DNA from: a virus
DNA length: 24,209 bases
Virus record (IMG/VR): IMGVR_UViG_3300025896_000183
Location: 1 to 24,209 of that record
Direction: 5' to 3' (one strand)
Each line of letters opens with the position of its first letter. The first letter of the stretch is position 1. Positions 17,609 through 24,209 of this stretch are shown here, piece by piece. The position numbers were made by a program, and so were the translations under genes. The notes under the pieces are model-generated. The model worked only from the letters and a program-made list of their open reading frames with translations. It was not told the origin of the DNA and made no database searches.

Positions 17609-17893
17609 ATGAAGAATACTAAAAAAGTTCCTTCAATTAATTTGAGTTTAGGTTACGACACACGTAAGCAGTGGAAGAAGTGGTCAGAAAAGAAATTAAT
17701 CAAGGAACTTACTGATTTATTGACTCAAGAAGAGAAGAAATCGGGTCGTGCTACTGGTAGTATCCGAGTTGTATATGCTCGAGACCCAGGCGGTGACTAC
17801 TACACGAACTTCACGTTCTATACTAAAGAAGACTGTCTCTATAAGCTGAAGCCAGCTATTGAGAAAGAGTTATTGAACTGGTTCTATGAATGA
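17609..17893 (+). CDS. Hypothetical protein, 94 aa
   Basis: GGGGAT before ATG 17609. The product is basic at the start (MKNTKKVPSINLSLGYDTRK), has a Lys/Glu-rich helix (WKKWSEKKLIKELTDLLTQE) and a beta part (GSIRVVYARDPGGDYYTNFT, 50-69). It ends with a C-terminal helix ELLNWFYE. Mixed alpha/beta, possibly nucleic-acid-binding. No family recognised. It ends in TGA, overlapping the next start by 8 nt. Confidence 0.75.
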   Translation: MKNTKKVPSINLSLGYDTRKQWKKWSEKKLIKELTDLLTQEEKKSGRATGSIRVVYARDPGGDYYTNFTFYTKEDCLYKLKPAIEKELLNWFYE

Positions 17894-18113
17894 TATGCAT
17901 CCCGAACTACAGACTAGTGAAAACTGGTCGAAACGCTTGCGTGATGGTATAATAATCTATGACCCTGACGGCTGGGATAGAAAGAACTACAAGCATTCTT
18001 GGTCAGAAGAGTTGATATCGCAACGTGAGTTTGAACGAAGGTTCATGTTAAGCACAGTACAAATGCCGAATGACGGCAAGGGGATTTGGAAATACGAGGC
18101 AGACCGTGGCTAA
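17886..18113 (+). CDS. Hypothetical protein, 75 aa
   Basis: ATG 17886 overlaps the preceding TGA. A second ATG (17895) is also possible; GAAAGAG-type purines lie upstream of both. MNDMHPELQTSENWSKRLRD opens it, and IIIYDPDGWDRKN and WSEELISQREFERRF follow. This W-D-rich pattern, with DPDGWDR, is seen in small uncharacterised phage proteins. No catalytic function can be given. Confidence 0.72.
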   Translation: MNDMHPELQTSENWSKRLRDGIIIYDPDGWDRKNYKHSWSEELISQREFERRFMLSTVQMPNDGKGIWKYEADRG

Positions 18114-18330
18114 CTATGATAAGACAAAGATTAAGCAACGTCAAGTAATTATAGAAGAGTATTTCATGGAGTTTAATGGTAAGATTTATCGCTACTGGCG
18201 GTTTGAGGGTCAGTCTAACTGGCACACTAATAAGACACCATTGAAGATTCTACCCTATGTATTGTTTGAGCCTAATCCAGAACTACAACGACAATTTTTA
18301 CAGGAGATGGAAGATGATAAAAGCAGCTAA
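18106..18330 (+). CDS. Hypothetical protein, 74 aa (GTG start)
   Basis: GTG 18106 with GAGG 6 nt upstream is preferred; ATG 18070 in the same frame would lie deep inside the upstream gene. Sequence: ANYDKTKIKQRQVIIEEYF, then MEFNGKIYRYWRFEGQSNW and a C-terminal helix PELQRQFLQEMED. Small alpha/beta protein, no family recognised. It overlaps the genes on both sides by about 8 and 17 nt. Confidence 0.65.
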   Translation: MANYDKTKIKQRQVIIEEYFMEFNGKIYRYWRFEGQSNWHTNKTPLKILPYVLFEPNPELQRQFLQEMEDDKSS

Positions 18331-18556
18331 GGGTCTAAGCCCTATATACGTGCACTATTACGACAACCAAGCTGGCAGCATCTACAACTTAACCAAAGAC
18401 CAATTTGATTTGATAATGGAATCTGAAGAAGGTCAATCTAAGGGGTTAGAAGCTGCAGAGATGTTCGAGATAGAGCTTACCTATGAGGTTGGATATGCAC
18501 CAGATGTAGTAGCAACACTAGCTAAGATATACGGATTCGAGGTAGACAGTGAGTAA
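18314..18556 (+). CDS. Hypothetical protein, 80 aa
   Basis: ATG 18314 has GGAG about 9 nt upstream and is preferred over an in-frame ATG at 18257 inside the upstream gene. MIKAAKGLSPIYVHYYDNQA is followed by SIYNLTKDQFDLIMESEEGQ and an acidic helix-strand end (VVATLAKIYGFEVDSE). No family recognised. The next gene starts at GTG 18549, overlapping by 8 nt. Confidence 0.7.
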   Translation: MIKAAKGLSPIYVHYYDNQAGSIYNLTKDQFDLIMESEEGQSKGLEAAEMFEIELTYEVGYAPDVVATLAKIYGFEVDSE

Positions 18557-18791
18557 GCACTTAAATGCATACGAAGTTCGCATAGTACCGTACACATTCG
18601 GTGGATTCCACGGCGGTACTGAGAAGGTCTATGAAGTCACTGCTTATGTAAATGGTGAGAAATTAAATGTTACCAAGTTGGCAGACATGATTCCGCCTCA
18701 CATGACAGAGATTGAGTTTCTCAACAGGGCAAGCATGTACATCATAGATGAATTAAGGAGTCAATATGAGCAAGACAGCAGCGTTTCCTAA
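18549..18791 (+). CDS. Hypothetical protein, 80 aa (GTG start)
   Basis: GTG 18549 follows GAGGTAGACA; no ATG lies in this frame nearby. MSKHLNAYEVRIVPYTFGGF then HGGTEKVYEVTAYVNGEKLN suggest a four-strand sheet, with a helix IEFLNRASMYIIDELRSQYE at the end. It may be an uncharacterised small phage fold. Overlaps the RNA ligase start by 26 nt. Confidence 0.68.
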   Translation: MSKHLNAYEVRIVPYTFGGFHGGTEKVYEVTAYVNGEKLNVTKLADMIPPHMTEIEFLNRASMYIIDELRSQYEQDSSVS

Positions 18792-19695
18792 GATTCTGCA
18801 TATAGGAGACAAACAAATATTAGACCTCTTCGAGACTGAAGTAGAGATTACAGAGAAGATTGATGGAAGCCAGTTTGGTTTCGGTAAAACACCAGAGGGT
18901 GAGCTAATCATGCGTTCTAAGGGACGTGAGATTACACTCGATACGGTTGATAAGTTATTCTTCCCTGCAGTAACATATATTACAAGTATAGCAGAAAGGA
19001 TACCTAATGGATGGTTTTTCTATGGAGAGACGCTTCATGCACCTCAACACTCTACACTTGCCTATGATAGAATCCCAAAGAATCACATCGCATTGTTCGC
19101 TGTGTACGACTCTGAGCAGAGAGTGTTCCACAATTACGACACTATCCTCGAGTACGCACAAAAGTTTGACGTTGACGCTGTGCCCCTCTTGTTTAGAGGA
19201 GAAACTTCCGCTACTAATGTCCTCGAGATGGTTAAGGATACACCCAGCTATCTTGGGGGACAGAATATTGAGGGAGTTGTTGTAAAGGCATACAAGTCAT
19301 GGATGTTCCTAGAACAGATTCCACTTACTGTTATGTCTGGCAAGTACGTTACTGAAGAGTTTAAGGAAGTGCATGTCAAAGACTGGTCTAAGCTAAACAC
19401 TGGCAAAGGCAAGTTTGAAGTCCTGAAAGAGAACTACCGCACTGAGGCACGATGGCGAAAAGCTATCCAGCACTTACGTGAACGTGGTGAACTGACAGGG
19501 ACACCGAAGGACATCGGTGCATTGATTAAGGAAACTCGTGTTGATATTGAAACTGAAGAGAAAGAGAACATCAAAGATGTCCTATGGGCTATCTACAAAG
19601 AAGATATTCTCAAGTATTCAGTCTTCGGGTTGGCACAGTTTTATAAAGAAGAATTAGTAAAAGGAGAAGTCAATGGAACAAGTGACGAAAATTAG
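18766..19695 (+). CDS. RNA ligase (Rnl2-like nucleotidyltransferase)
   Basis: 309 aa; AAGGAG 6 nt before the ATG. The ligase motifs are in order. Motif I: ITEKIDGSQFG with K31 as the AMP-binding lysine. Motif Ia: MRSKGREI (48-55). Motif III: WFFYGETLHAP (82-92) with E87. Motif IIIa: ALFAVYD (108-114). Motif IV: NIEGVVVK (166-173). Motif V: GKYVTEEFKE (191-200). The KxDG core with a GxT/E motif III is that of T4 Rnl2-type RNA ligases, which seal nicked RNA through an AMP intermediate. The C-terminal 100 residues are basic and helical. With the kinase-phosphatase 1.2 kb downstream, it makes an RNA-repair pair like the T4 tRNA repair system; the substrate here is inferred, not shown. Confidence 0.88.
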   Translation: MSKTAAFPKILHIGDKQILDLFETEVEITEKIDGSQFGFGKTPEGELIMRSKGREITLDTVDKLFFPAVTYITSIAERIPNGWFFYGETLHAPQHSTLAYDRIPKNHIALFAVYDSEQRVFHNYDTILEYAQKFDVDAVPLLFRGETSATNVLEMVKDTPSYLGGQNIEGVVVKAYKSWMFLEQIPLTVMSGKYVTEEFKEVHVKDWSKLNTGKGKFEVLKENYRTEARWRKAIQHLRERGELTGTPKDIGALIKETRVDIETEEKENIKDVLWAIYKEDILKYSVFGLAQFYKEELVKGEVNGTSDEN

Positions 19696-19846
19696 TGAAG
19701 TTTACATTACTGGCACAGTATTGCACGGTAAAGTAGATGGTCAAGACCACGAAGCGATTATCACTCGTGGAGCAGCACTGCCAGTAGTTGGCGATGTATA
19801 CCACACAAACACTGGGGTATACGAAGTAGAATCAGTTAAGGAGTAA
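19673..19846 (+). CDS. Small beta protein, 57 aa
   Basis: AAAGGAG lies 6 nt before ATG 19673, inside the ligase end. MEQVTKISEVYITGTVLHGK, then HEAIITRGAALPVVGDVYHT and NTGVYEVESVKE: all beta strands with regular turns, like a small barrel. It may be a partner of the ligase, but nothing shows this. AAGGAG before the next ATG lies at its 3' end. Confidence 0.7.
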   Translation: MEQVTKISEVYITGTVLHGKVDGQDHEAIITRGAALPVVGDVYHTNTGVYEVESVKE

Positions 19847-19847
19847 C

Positions 19848-20174
19848 ATGAACACAATTAAGCGTATAACAGTAGAGCATCTCTACGACAAGATTGAGTC
19901 AGCTGCAACGACAGCAGCTCCTCTGTTCCACCTTTATGGTTGGACGTATGGGGAAAACGATGTACCAACACTAAATGAGTTGCGTGAGAATATCACAAGT
20001 TTGGCAGCACATGCGTTGGAATACTTCTACAACTCACAGGAAGAGTTCCGTGATGCAGAAGTTGGCAGTGGTCGCTTTAGCGTCCGTGTCAAGGAATACG
20101 AAGATGAAGTAATGGTAACAATTAATCTTAACCTAGAGCAACGAGAATGGTTCAAAGCACAGCCGAAGTATTAA
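19848..20174 (+). CDS. Hypothetical protein, 108 aa
   Basis: AAGGAG before ATG 19848. MNTIKRITVEHLYDKIESAA is a helical start, then APLFHLYGWTYGENDVPTL and a helix ENITSLAAHALEYFYNSQEE (47-66). A beta hairpin (RFSVRVKEYEDEVMVTINLN) follows. No named domain. The next gene starts inside its last 28 nt. Operon gene between RNA ligase and the DUF6378-like gene. Confidence 0.75.
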   Translation: MNTIKRITVEHLYDKIESAATTAAPLFHLYGWTYGENDVPTLNELRENITSLAAHALEYFYNSQEEFRDAEVGSGRFSVRVKEYEDEVMVTINLNLEQREWFKAQPKY

Positions 20175-20683
20175 ATGAGCGTGGCAAACGCTATGGGGTA
20201 TTTATGCAGCAAGCACAAATTGCACAGTCAATTCATCTAGTGCTAGACCAAGCCATGAAGTTGACAGGTAAGACAAAGTTTGACTTTGCACCTGACCAGC
20301 TAGAGGCAATCAACATGATTGTTAACAAGATTGGTCGCATCTACAACGGAGACCCTAACTATTCTGATTCATGGAGAGACATAGCAGGTTACGCAACATT
20401 GGTTGCTGACAGACTCGACAACGACAATCAACGTAAACTATTGGAGAGTCAGAATGAACGAAGCCGAAACACAGAAGAAGCTGAAACAAATAGAACAGAT
20501 AATGAGCCAAGTCAAGCCAGGCGAGACGTTGGACAAGAAGAAAATACAGCAGTTGAACGCCCTAGTAGACCCACAGGACGCACTGAACTGCGAAGGTTGC
20601 CAGTAAGGTTAGAGGTACAAGATGGAATCCATGCAGCGACCTCAGAAACCCAACCTGGAATACCAGGAGCACCAGGACAGTAA
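20147..20683 (+). CDS. DUF6378-like protein with an unusual overlapping C-terminal tail
   Basis: 178 aa. The first 100 residues contain ERGKRYGVFMQQAQIAQSI, PDQLEAINMIVNKIGRI and NGDPNYSDSWRDIAGYATLV, which match the pattern I recall for DUF6378, an uncharacterised family in phages. Such proteins usually end shortly after this. Here the frame stays open for 78 more residues: a charged, low-complexity tail (NERSRNTEEAETNRTDNEPS then PSRPTGRTELRRLPVRLEVQ). That tail overlaps two other frames with good starts (20454 and 20622). It is either a real extension by overprinting or untranslated in part through a frameshift. GAGAATGG-type start in a 28-nt overlap. Confidence 0.7.
   Translation: MVQSTAEVLNERGKRYGVFMQQAQIAQSIHLVLDQAMKLTGKTKFDFAPDQLEAINMIVNKIGRIYNGDPNYSDSWRDIAGYATLVADRLDNDNQRKLLESQNERSRNTEEAETNRTDNEPSQARRDVGQEENTAVERPSRPTGRTELRRLPVRLEVQDGIHAATSETQPGIPGAPGQ
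20454..20606 (+). CDS. Overlapping small protein, 50 aa
   Basis: ATG 20454 with GGAG about 9 nt upstream. MNEAETQKKLKQIEQIMSQV then KPGETLDKKKIQQLNALVD and a Cys-ending LNCEGCQ: one coiled-coil helix and a helix, ending in CxxC. It looks like an ordinary protein, although it lies wholly inside the DUF6378 frame. The next gene begins 15 nt after its stop. Confidence 0.6.
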   Translation: MNEAETQKKLKQIEQIMSQVKPGETLDKKKIQQLNALVDPQDALNCEGCQ

Positions 20684-20819
20684 CGGGGTAATAGTCAGGT
20701 CATTGACACCTGAATCCGAGCAACTTTGGTCTAACTATTTACGGGAAGACCATTTCGCTCGACAAGCTATATATAGGAGTTTACATGCAAAAAAGCAAGA
20801 AGAAGTTCCCAATTCCTAA
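20622..20819 (+). CDS. Hypothetical protein, 65 aa
   Basis: ATG 20622 follows AGAGGTACAAG. The first 20 codons still overlap the DUF6378 tail. MESMQRPQKPNLEYQEHQDS, then GVIVRSLTPESEQLWSNYL and REDHFARQAIYRSLHAKKQ: polar, with an amphipathic C-terminal helix. No family recognised. Its end overlaps the 46-aa gene by 35 nt. Confidence 0.62.
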   Translation: MESMQRPQKPNLEYQEHQDSNGVIVRSLTPESEQLWSNYLREDHFARQAIYRSLHAKKQEEVPNS

Positions 20820-20925
20820 TGTTGTCTACTCGATTGCGAGTAAAGGTGCAGGGTGGTTTCACCTACCTTTTGCAACTGGAGAGAATAAAAGGAAACTTGA
20901 AGAACTGAGGAGTAAATTGGTATGA
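20785..20925 (+). CDS. Small basic protein, 46 aa
   Basis: AGGAG lies 6 nt before ATG 20785, and the TGA overlaps the kinase start (ATGA). MQKSKKKFPIPNVVYSIASK, then GAGWFHLPFATGENKRKLEE and LRSKLV: a strand-turn-helix peptide with a basic start. It is directly coupled to the kinase-phosphatase. No family recognised. Confidence 0.68.
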   Translation: MQKSKKKFPIPNVVYSIASKGAGWFHLPFATGENKRKLEELRSKLV

Positions 20926-21842
20926 CCAATAAAGCGACCCTTGTTGACACTAACAAGGAACGACAAGTCGCACAAGCCCAACCTAAGTTGCTAGCCCTTC
21001 GTGGGCTGCCAGCTTCAGGCAAGACTACCTATGCTAAGGAATTAGTAGACAAAGGGTGGGTTCGTGTGAACAAAGATGACCTACGTGCTATGTTAAATAA
21101 TGGCAAGTGGAGTCCAGAGAATGAAGGATTTGTGTTAGCACTACGTGACGAAATTATCATCCGCAACCTCGTGAATGGTAGGAACGTTGTAGTTGACGAT
21201 ACTAATCTTGACCCTAAGCACTTGATTCAGTTTGAGGCGATTGCACAGGAGTTCCTAGCAGACTTCGAGATTCGATTCTTCGATGTGCCTGTACGTGAAT
21301 GTATCCGCCGTAATGCGTTACGACCTAATCCAGTGCCAGAAAAAGTAATCTACCAGATGTACAACCGTTACATTGATAACCCAGTACCACCAGTAGCTTA
21401 CGATGACGAAAAAGAAGAGTGTATCATTGTGGATGTTGATGGTACGTTAGCACATATTGCAGATGGTCGCAGTCCCTATGACGCAAGCCGAGCCATGAAT
21501 GATGTTGCTGATGATGCTGTTGTAAGTATTACATCAATGGCATATCAGAATGGTTACAAAGTTATCATCCTGACAGGTCGCAATGAAGAGCACCGACAAG
21601 TAACAGAAGAATGGTTAGAAGCTAACGGCATCCCATACGATGAACTATACACCCGACTCGACAGTGATGTTGATGAGAATGGTCAGCAGCTCAAAGATGC
21701 TATTGTTAAAGAGCGATTGTATCGCACCCACGTAGAACCACGATTCAACGTTAAGTTCATCCTAGATGACCGTAACCAAGTTGTTGATATGTGGCGTTCA
21801 CTTGGTCTTAAATGTTTACAAGTACAAGAAGGGAACTTTTAA
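20922..21842 (+). CDS. pseT: Polynucleotide kinase-phosphatase (T4 Pnkp/PseT-like)
   Basis: 306 aa; GAGGAG about 10 nt before the ATG. The N-terminal kinase has the P-loop GLPASGKTT (28-36) and RVNKDDLRAML (48-58), as in T4 Pnkp, with VDDTNLDPKH (91-100). The C-terminal half is a HAD-type phosphatase: DVDGTLAHIAD (171-181), VIILTGRNEEH (214-224), and FILDDRNQVV (279-288). T4 Pnkp phosphorylates 5'-OH ends and removes 3'- or 2',3'-cyclic phosphates so that RNA ligase can reseal cut tRNA. Presence of both this and an RNA ligase in one operon strongly supports end healing and sealing. Whether the target is host-cleaved tRNA or the phage's own unusual tRNA-like RNA is inference. Confidence 0.92.
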   Translation: MTNKATLVDTNKERQVAQAQPKLLALRGLPASGKTTYAKELVDKGWVRVNKDDLRAMLNNGKWSPENEGFVLALRDEIIIRNLVNGRNVVVDDTNLDPKHLIQFEAIAQEFLADFEIRFFDVPVRECIRRNALRPNPVPEKVIYQMYNRYIDNPVPPVAYDDEKEECIIVDVDGTLAHIADGRSPYDASRAMNDVADDAVVSITSMAYQNGYKVIILTGRNEEHRQVTEEWLEANGIPYDELYTRLDSDVDENGQQLKDAIVKERLYRTHVEPRFNVKFILDDRNQVVDMWRSLGLKCLQVQEGNF

Positions 21843-22204
21843 TGAAAGTATTAGGCGGATTTATTGCATTTTGTTTGGTAATCTGGGGACTGTTGTGGTT
21901 TTTGCCAAGCATCCGTATTGAGACATCTGAACAGAATGTATCAGGTATCGTATATAACGTAAAGAACAATGGCTTCATTAGCGGTAACACTACATTCAGT
22001 GTACGTGCTGCAGTTGATACCTACGTTACTGAAGAGAACGAAAGTTCGTATTGTTTGCCACCAAACTCACCATACAAAGCTGTGGTGAACGAAGCTGCAG
22101 AAAACAAGGATATTAAAGTAGTCGTTAAGACAACAAAGACTTTCCGTGTTATGTCAGCTCCTTGGGAATGTGCAGATAACGTTACAGTCACGAGAGCAAA
22201 ATGA
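21842..22204 (+). CDS. Membrane-anchored or secreted protein, 120 aa
   Basis: ATG 21842 overlaps the kinase stop (TAATG) and follows AAGGGA. KVLGGFIAFCLVIWGLLWFL (2-21) is one membrane helix or an uncleaved signal anchor. The rest (about 25-120) is extracytoplasmic, with beta-like strands: GIVYNVKNNGFISGNTTFSV, then YKAVVNEAAENKDIKVVVKT. It has two Cys (CLPP and WECAD regions), perhaps a disulfide. No family recognised. An in-frame start at 21812 inside the kinase is unlikely. Confidence 0.75.
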   Translation: MKVLGGFIAFCLVIWGLLWFLPSIRIETSEQNVSGIVYNVKNNGFISGNTTFSVRAAVDTYVTEENESSYCLPPNSPYKAVVNEAAENKDIKVVVKTTKTFRVMSAPWECADNVTVTRAK

Positions 22205-22419
22205 TTAAGGTAGAAGACGTATACCCAATCACACGGCGTACAGAACCAGGAAGCAAACACGAGTACGTCTTCATTACTGATGATGACTTGAAAGAGTATA
22301 CACCACCAGTAAAGCTAGATAGTCTACACCGCTTCCTAACTGGTCAGACTCGCTACATGTGGGGTACTTATCCAGGAGATGTAGAAGCATGGCTGAACAA
22401 CAAACCCAATCTCGACTAA
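22201..22419 (+). CDS. Hypothetical protein, 72 aa
   Basis: Starts in an ATGA overlap with the membrane-protein gene. MIKVEDVYPITRRTEPGSKH, then EYVFITDDDLKEYTPPVKLD and RFLTGQTRYMWGTYPGDVEA: soluble, with strands at both ends. No family recognised. It ends 31 nt inside the next gene. Confidence 0.65.
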   Translation: MIKVEDVYPITRRTEPGSKHEYVFITDDDLKEYTPPVKLDSLHRFLTGQTRYMWGTYPGDVEAWLNNKPNLD

Positions 22420-22688
22420 GAGAATCATTCCGAAAAAGGGATAAATATGGTGCTGAACTCCACCCAGGCGATGTTTGTGTCTGGGGGAGTAAGGCAGGTG
22501 CTATTATCTGTGTGTACGCTGGGCAAGCCCCAGGTGGTTCAACAGGTCGATATGGTAGCTTCCATACTCCAATAGGATTGAAGAGTATAGCATACAAAAA
22601 CATTGTCATCGCATACGACCCACTTGGTAGTGGGGAACGTGTTAGCCATGACATATCTAAAAAGTTACTAAGGGAGTTTTATGGCTAA
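22389..22688 (+). CDS. Small beta-rich hypothetical protein, 99 aa
   Basis: ATG 22389 has AGGAG about 10 nt upstream and is preferred over GTG 22359. MAEQQTQSRLRESFRKRDKY is a charged helix. ELHPGDVCVWGSKAGAIICV then YAGQAPGGSTGRYGSFHTP look like beta strands with turns and a Gly-rich loop, which recalls KOW/SH3-like small barrels. RVSHDISKKLLREFYG forms the last helix. No firm family. It ends 8 nt inside the methyltransferase gene. Confidence 0.62.
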   Translation: MAEQQTQSRLRESFRKRDKYGAELHPGDVCVWGSKAGAIICVYAGQAPGGSTGRYGSFHTPIGLKSIAYKNIVIAYDPLGSGERVSHDISKKLLREFYG

Positions 22689-23238
22689 GAAAGATTTTAC
22701 TACTGATTGGCTAACGGCATTTGAGAGTAAGTGGCATAACATACTACAAGACTTAGTTGGCGGTGGTCAATATCTTGAGGTTGGGGCATATGAAGGACGT
22801 TCTGCCTGCTTCATAGCTGCAAGTTACCCACTAGCGGAACTAACGGTAGTCGATAACTTTGTTGATAACTACAACGAAGGATTTGAGAAACGTTACTTAA
22901 ATAACACTGCAGAATATCGAGATAGGATAACAACTATCAAAGGTGATAGTAAAGATGTGTTACCACGACTGTTGTTAAAGCGACAACACTATGATGTAAT
23001 CTACATTGATGGTGCTCACGATTACGAAACAGTAAAGCGTGACCTAGAATACTGCTGGAAGATGCTTCGACCTGGCGGTACGCTACTCATGGATGATTAC
23101 AATGATACTTTAAGGGATAACCCATTCAAGTTTGGTGTTGACCAAGCTGTGCATGAGTTCTTCAGGGATAGAGTTGATTTCACCGTACTCAGTGACGTTG
23201 ATACAGATTATCAATTCTATGTACGCAAAAATGGTTAG
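22681..23238 (+). CDS. Class I SAM-dependent methyltransferase
   Basis: 185 aa; AAGGGAG before the ATG. YLEVGAYEGRSACFIAA (31-47) is the SAM-binding glycine-rich motif I, VVDNF (56-60) the acidic end of strand 2, IKGDSKDVL (86-94) the adenine-site motif, and YDVIYIDGAHDYETVKRDLE (104-123) the post-I segment of Methyltransf_24-type enzymes. PGGTLLMDDYND (131-142) follows. These often O-methylate sugars or small molecules. The next gene is a glycosyltransferase that overlaps its end by 8 nt, which suggests modification of a glycan on the virion or the cell surface. The substrate is inferred from the neighbour only. Confidence 0.85.
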   Translation: MAKKDFTTDWLTAFESKWHNILQDLVGGGQYLEVGAYEGRSACFIAASYPLAELTVVDNFVDNYNEGFEKRYLNNTAEYRDRITTIKGDSKDVLPRLLLKRQHYDVIYIDGAHDYETVKRDLEYCWKMLRPGGTLLMDDYNDTLRDNPFKFGVDQAVHEFFRDRVDFTVLSDVDTDYQFYVRKNG

Positions 23239-24209
23239 GGTTGGCATATTTTATGAAAACCCTTTCCGAACAGGTGGTACAGAGACGTGGATTCTAAACA
23301 TATGCAAGGTGTACAAGGATAAGTATGATATTACTATATATTATCCCGATAACTTGCACATTGGGGAGAACGTGGCTAAAGGAGCGTATGACCGACTTGC
23401 ACAGATGGTTAAGCTCGTTCCAGTATCTACTGAAGAGATAGAATGTGATGTTGCTATCTTTGCGTTTGATTACTTCCACCTAGGACTAGTAAAAGCAGAG
23501 AAGAAGTATCTATTCATCCACCCAGGAGATGGACACGGCAACCACCCACGTACGCCAGAGGGTTATGAAGAGTTCACTGGAGTAGTTGCAGTTAGCAAAT
23601 ATACACAGAAGAAGATGAAGAAGTGGTGTCCTGGATTAAAGACAATCCTAGTGTACAACCCAGTACCAGAAAAGCAGATTAAATTGATTAGTCTGTCACG
23701 TTCTGCGAAAGATAAGGGTTGGAAACGTATGATGGCACTAGCACGTAAGCTACATAGTCGTGGAGTCAACTTCCAATGGGATGTATACACTGACTATAAA
23801 GGTGTACATAAATCTAAGTATATGAACTTTTGCAAGCCAACCATCCACGCACTAGATAAGTTGAAAGAAGCTGACTTCTTGGTACAACTATCAGACCACG
23901 AATCATTTGGTTACTCAATGGTAGAGGGGCTACAATACTCGAAGTTAATAGTCACTGACATCGAGATTCTACCAGAAATGGGTGTAAATAAAAAGAACGC
24001 CGTCATTGTTCCGATGAAAGATGCGGATTACGACAGCGTTGTGGATGATATATTATCTAGGGTGTATGTTCCACCACAAACAGATTACTCTGTTATATTA
24101 GGTGAACCAGGGGATAACATGCAAGAAGAAAGAATTAAAGTAAAGAACGTCACAAAGATGGATTGGTATATTGATGACCAAGACTTCTGGGTAGGTGAAG
24201 GCGAAACAT
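23231..24209 (+). CDS. GT4-like glycosyltransferase (cut by window edge)
   Basis: ATG 23231 overlaps the methyltransferase stop; the frame stays open for about 326 codons to the window end. MVRVGIFYENPFRTGGTETW has the GGxE-type loop of family 4 GT-B enzymes. KYLFIHPGDGHGNHPRTPEG and VVAVSKYTQKKMKKW resemble the acceptor-side domain. Further on, SLSRSAKDKGWKRMMALARK opens the nucleotide-sugar domain, and SDHESFGYSMVEGL (221-234) has the E-x7-E motif (E224, E232). It transfers a sugar, type unknown, perhaps to a virion protein or to phage DNA. With the methyltransferase it forms a likely glycan-modification pair. The C-terminal end is missing. Confidence 0.85.
   Translation, partial: MVRVGIFYENPFRTGGTETWILNICKVYKDKYDITIYYPDNLHIGENVAKGAYDRLAQMVKLVPVSTEEIECDVAIFAFDYFHLGLVKAEKKYLFIHPGDGHGNHPRTPEGYEEFTGVVAVSKYTQKKMKKWCPGLKTILVYNPVPEKQIKLISLSRSAKDKGWKRMMALARKLHSRGVNFQWDVYTDYKGVHKSKYMNFCKPTIHALDKLKEADFLVQLSDHESFGYSMVEGLQYSKLIVTDIEILPEMGVNKKNAVIVPMKDADYDSVVDDILSRVYVPPQTDYSVILGEPGDNMQEERIKVKNVTKMDWYIDDQDFWVGEGET

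Noticed and set aside
1-24209. Stop-codon reassignment (UGA or UAG)
   Set aside because: TGA ends coupled genes (6484, 6817, 17891, 20923) and TAG ends many genes; motif-bearing frames contain neither internally.
1-24209. CRISPR arrays, insertion sequences, rRNA
   Set aside because: No regular direct-repeat array, transposase frame with terminal repeats, or rRNA-like segment is seen.

Overview
The window is part of the genome of a tailed double-stranded DNA phage (Caudoviricetes). Evidence: a leftward packaging operon (start of a portal-like gene, large and small terminase subunits) and a long rightward array of mostly tiny, overlapping genes for DNA processing, lysis and RNA repair. TAA, TAG and TGA all act as stops, and most genes have AAGGAG-type ribosome binding sites. 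The lysis enzyme has a signal peptide and a transglycosylase domain, so the host has peptidoglycan. The host itself cannot be named from this sequence.

Layout. 1-2975 (minus strand): terS, two unknown genes, a 41-aa ribbon-helix-helix-like gene, terL and the start of a portal-like gene, all from one consensus promoter that appears to make a leaderless mRNA. 3011-4284: an AT-rich divergent control region with several promoters, palindromes and one possible small membrane protein. 4285-7158: rightward small genes, including an SprT-like metalloprotease, behind three promoters. 7164-7645: a strong promoter followed by about 440 nt that is not coding but has nested, partly long-range helices, a candidate structured RNA. 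7646-10733: small genes and a Pif1-like helicase. 10732-10851 (minus strand): a compact candidate sRNA with consensus promoter, two hairpins, a U-run terminator and a linker resembling the 16S rRNA anti-Shine-Dalgarno tail. 10913-13666: recombination module with PD-(D/E)XK nuclease, OB-fold/SSB-like protein, RusA resolvase and HNH nuclease. 13803-14607: a promoter, a 32-aa gene and a secreted transglycosylase that needs a -1 frameshift and has no ATG/GTG/TTG start. 14608-15573: no protein genes, but a tRNA-Tyr and several tRNA-like elements alternating with 8-bp stem-loops. 15574-24209: tightly packed genes including a DEDD exonuclease, glutaredoxin, RNA ligase, polynucleotide kinase-phosphatase, a methyltransferase and a glycosyltransferase cut by the window end.

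How it fits together. Several rightward promoters share an unusual architecture: TTGACA/T-17 bp-extended TATAAT, with ACAAC or a 17-bp palindrome GTTGT(N7)ACAAC ending 9-10 bp before the -35 box. This suggests one phage-wide regulator acting on the SprT operon, the large RNA and the lysis cassette. RNA ligase plus kinase-phosphatase, together with the odd tRNA array, points to RNA repair or tRNA manipulation as a theme. The most notable material is non-coding: the 7.2-kb structured RNA, the 10.8-kb anti-SD-like sRNA, and the tRNA-like array at 14.7-15.4 kb.
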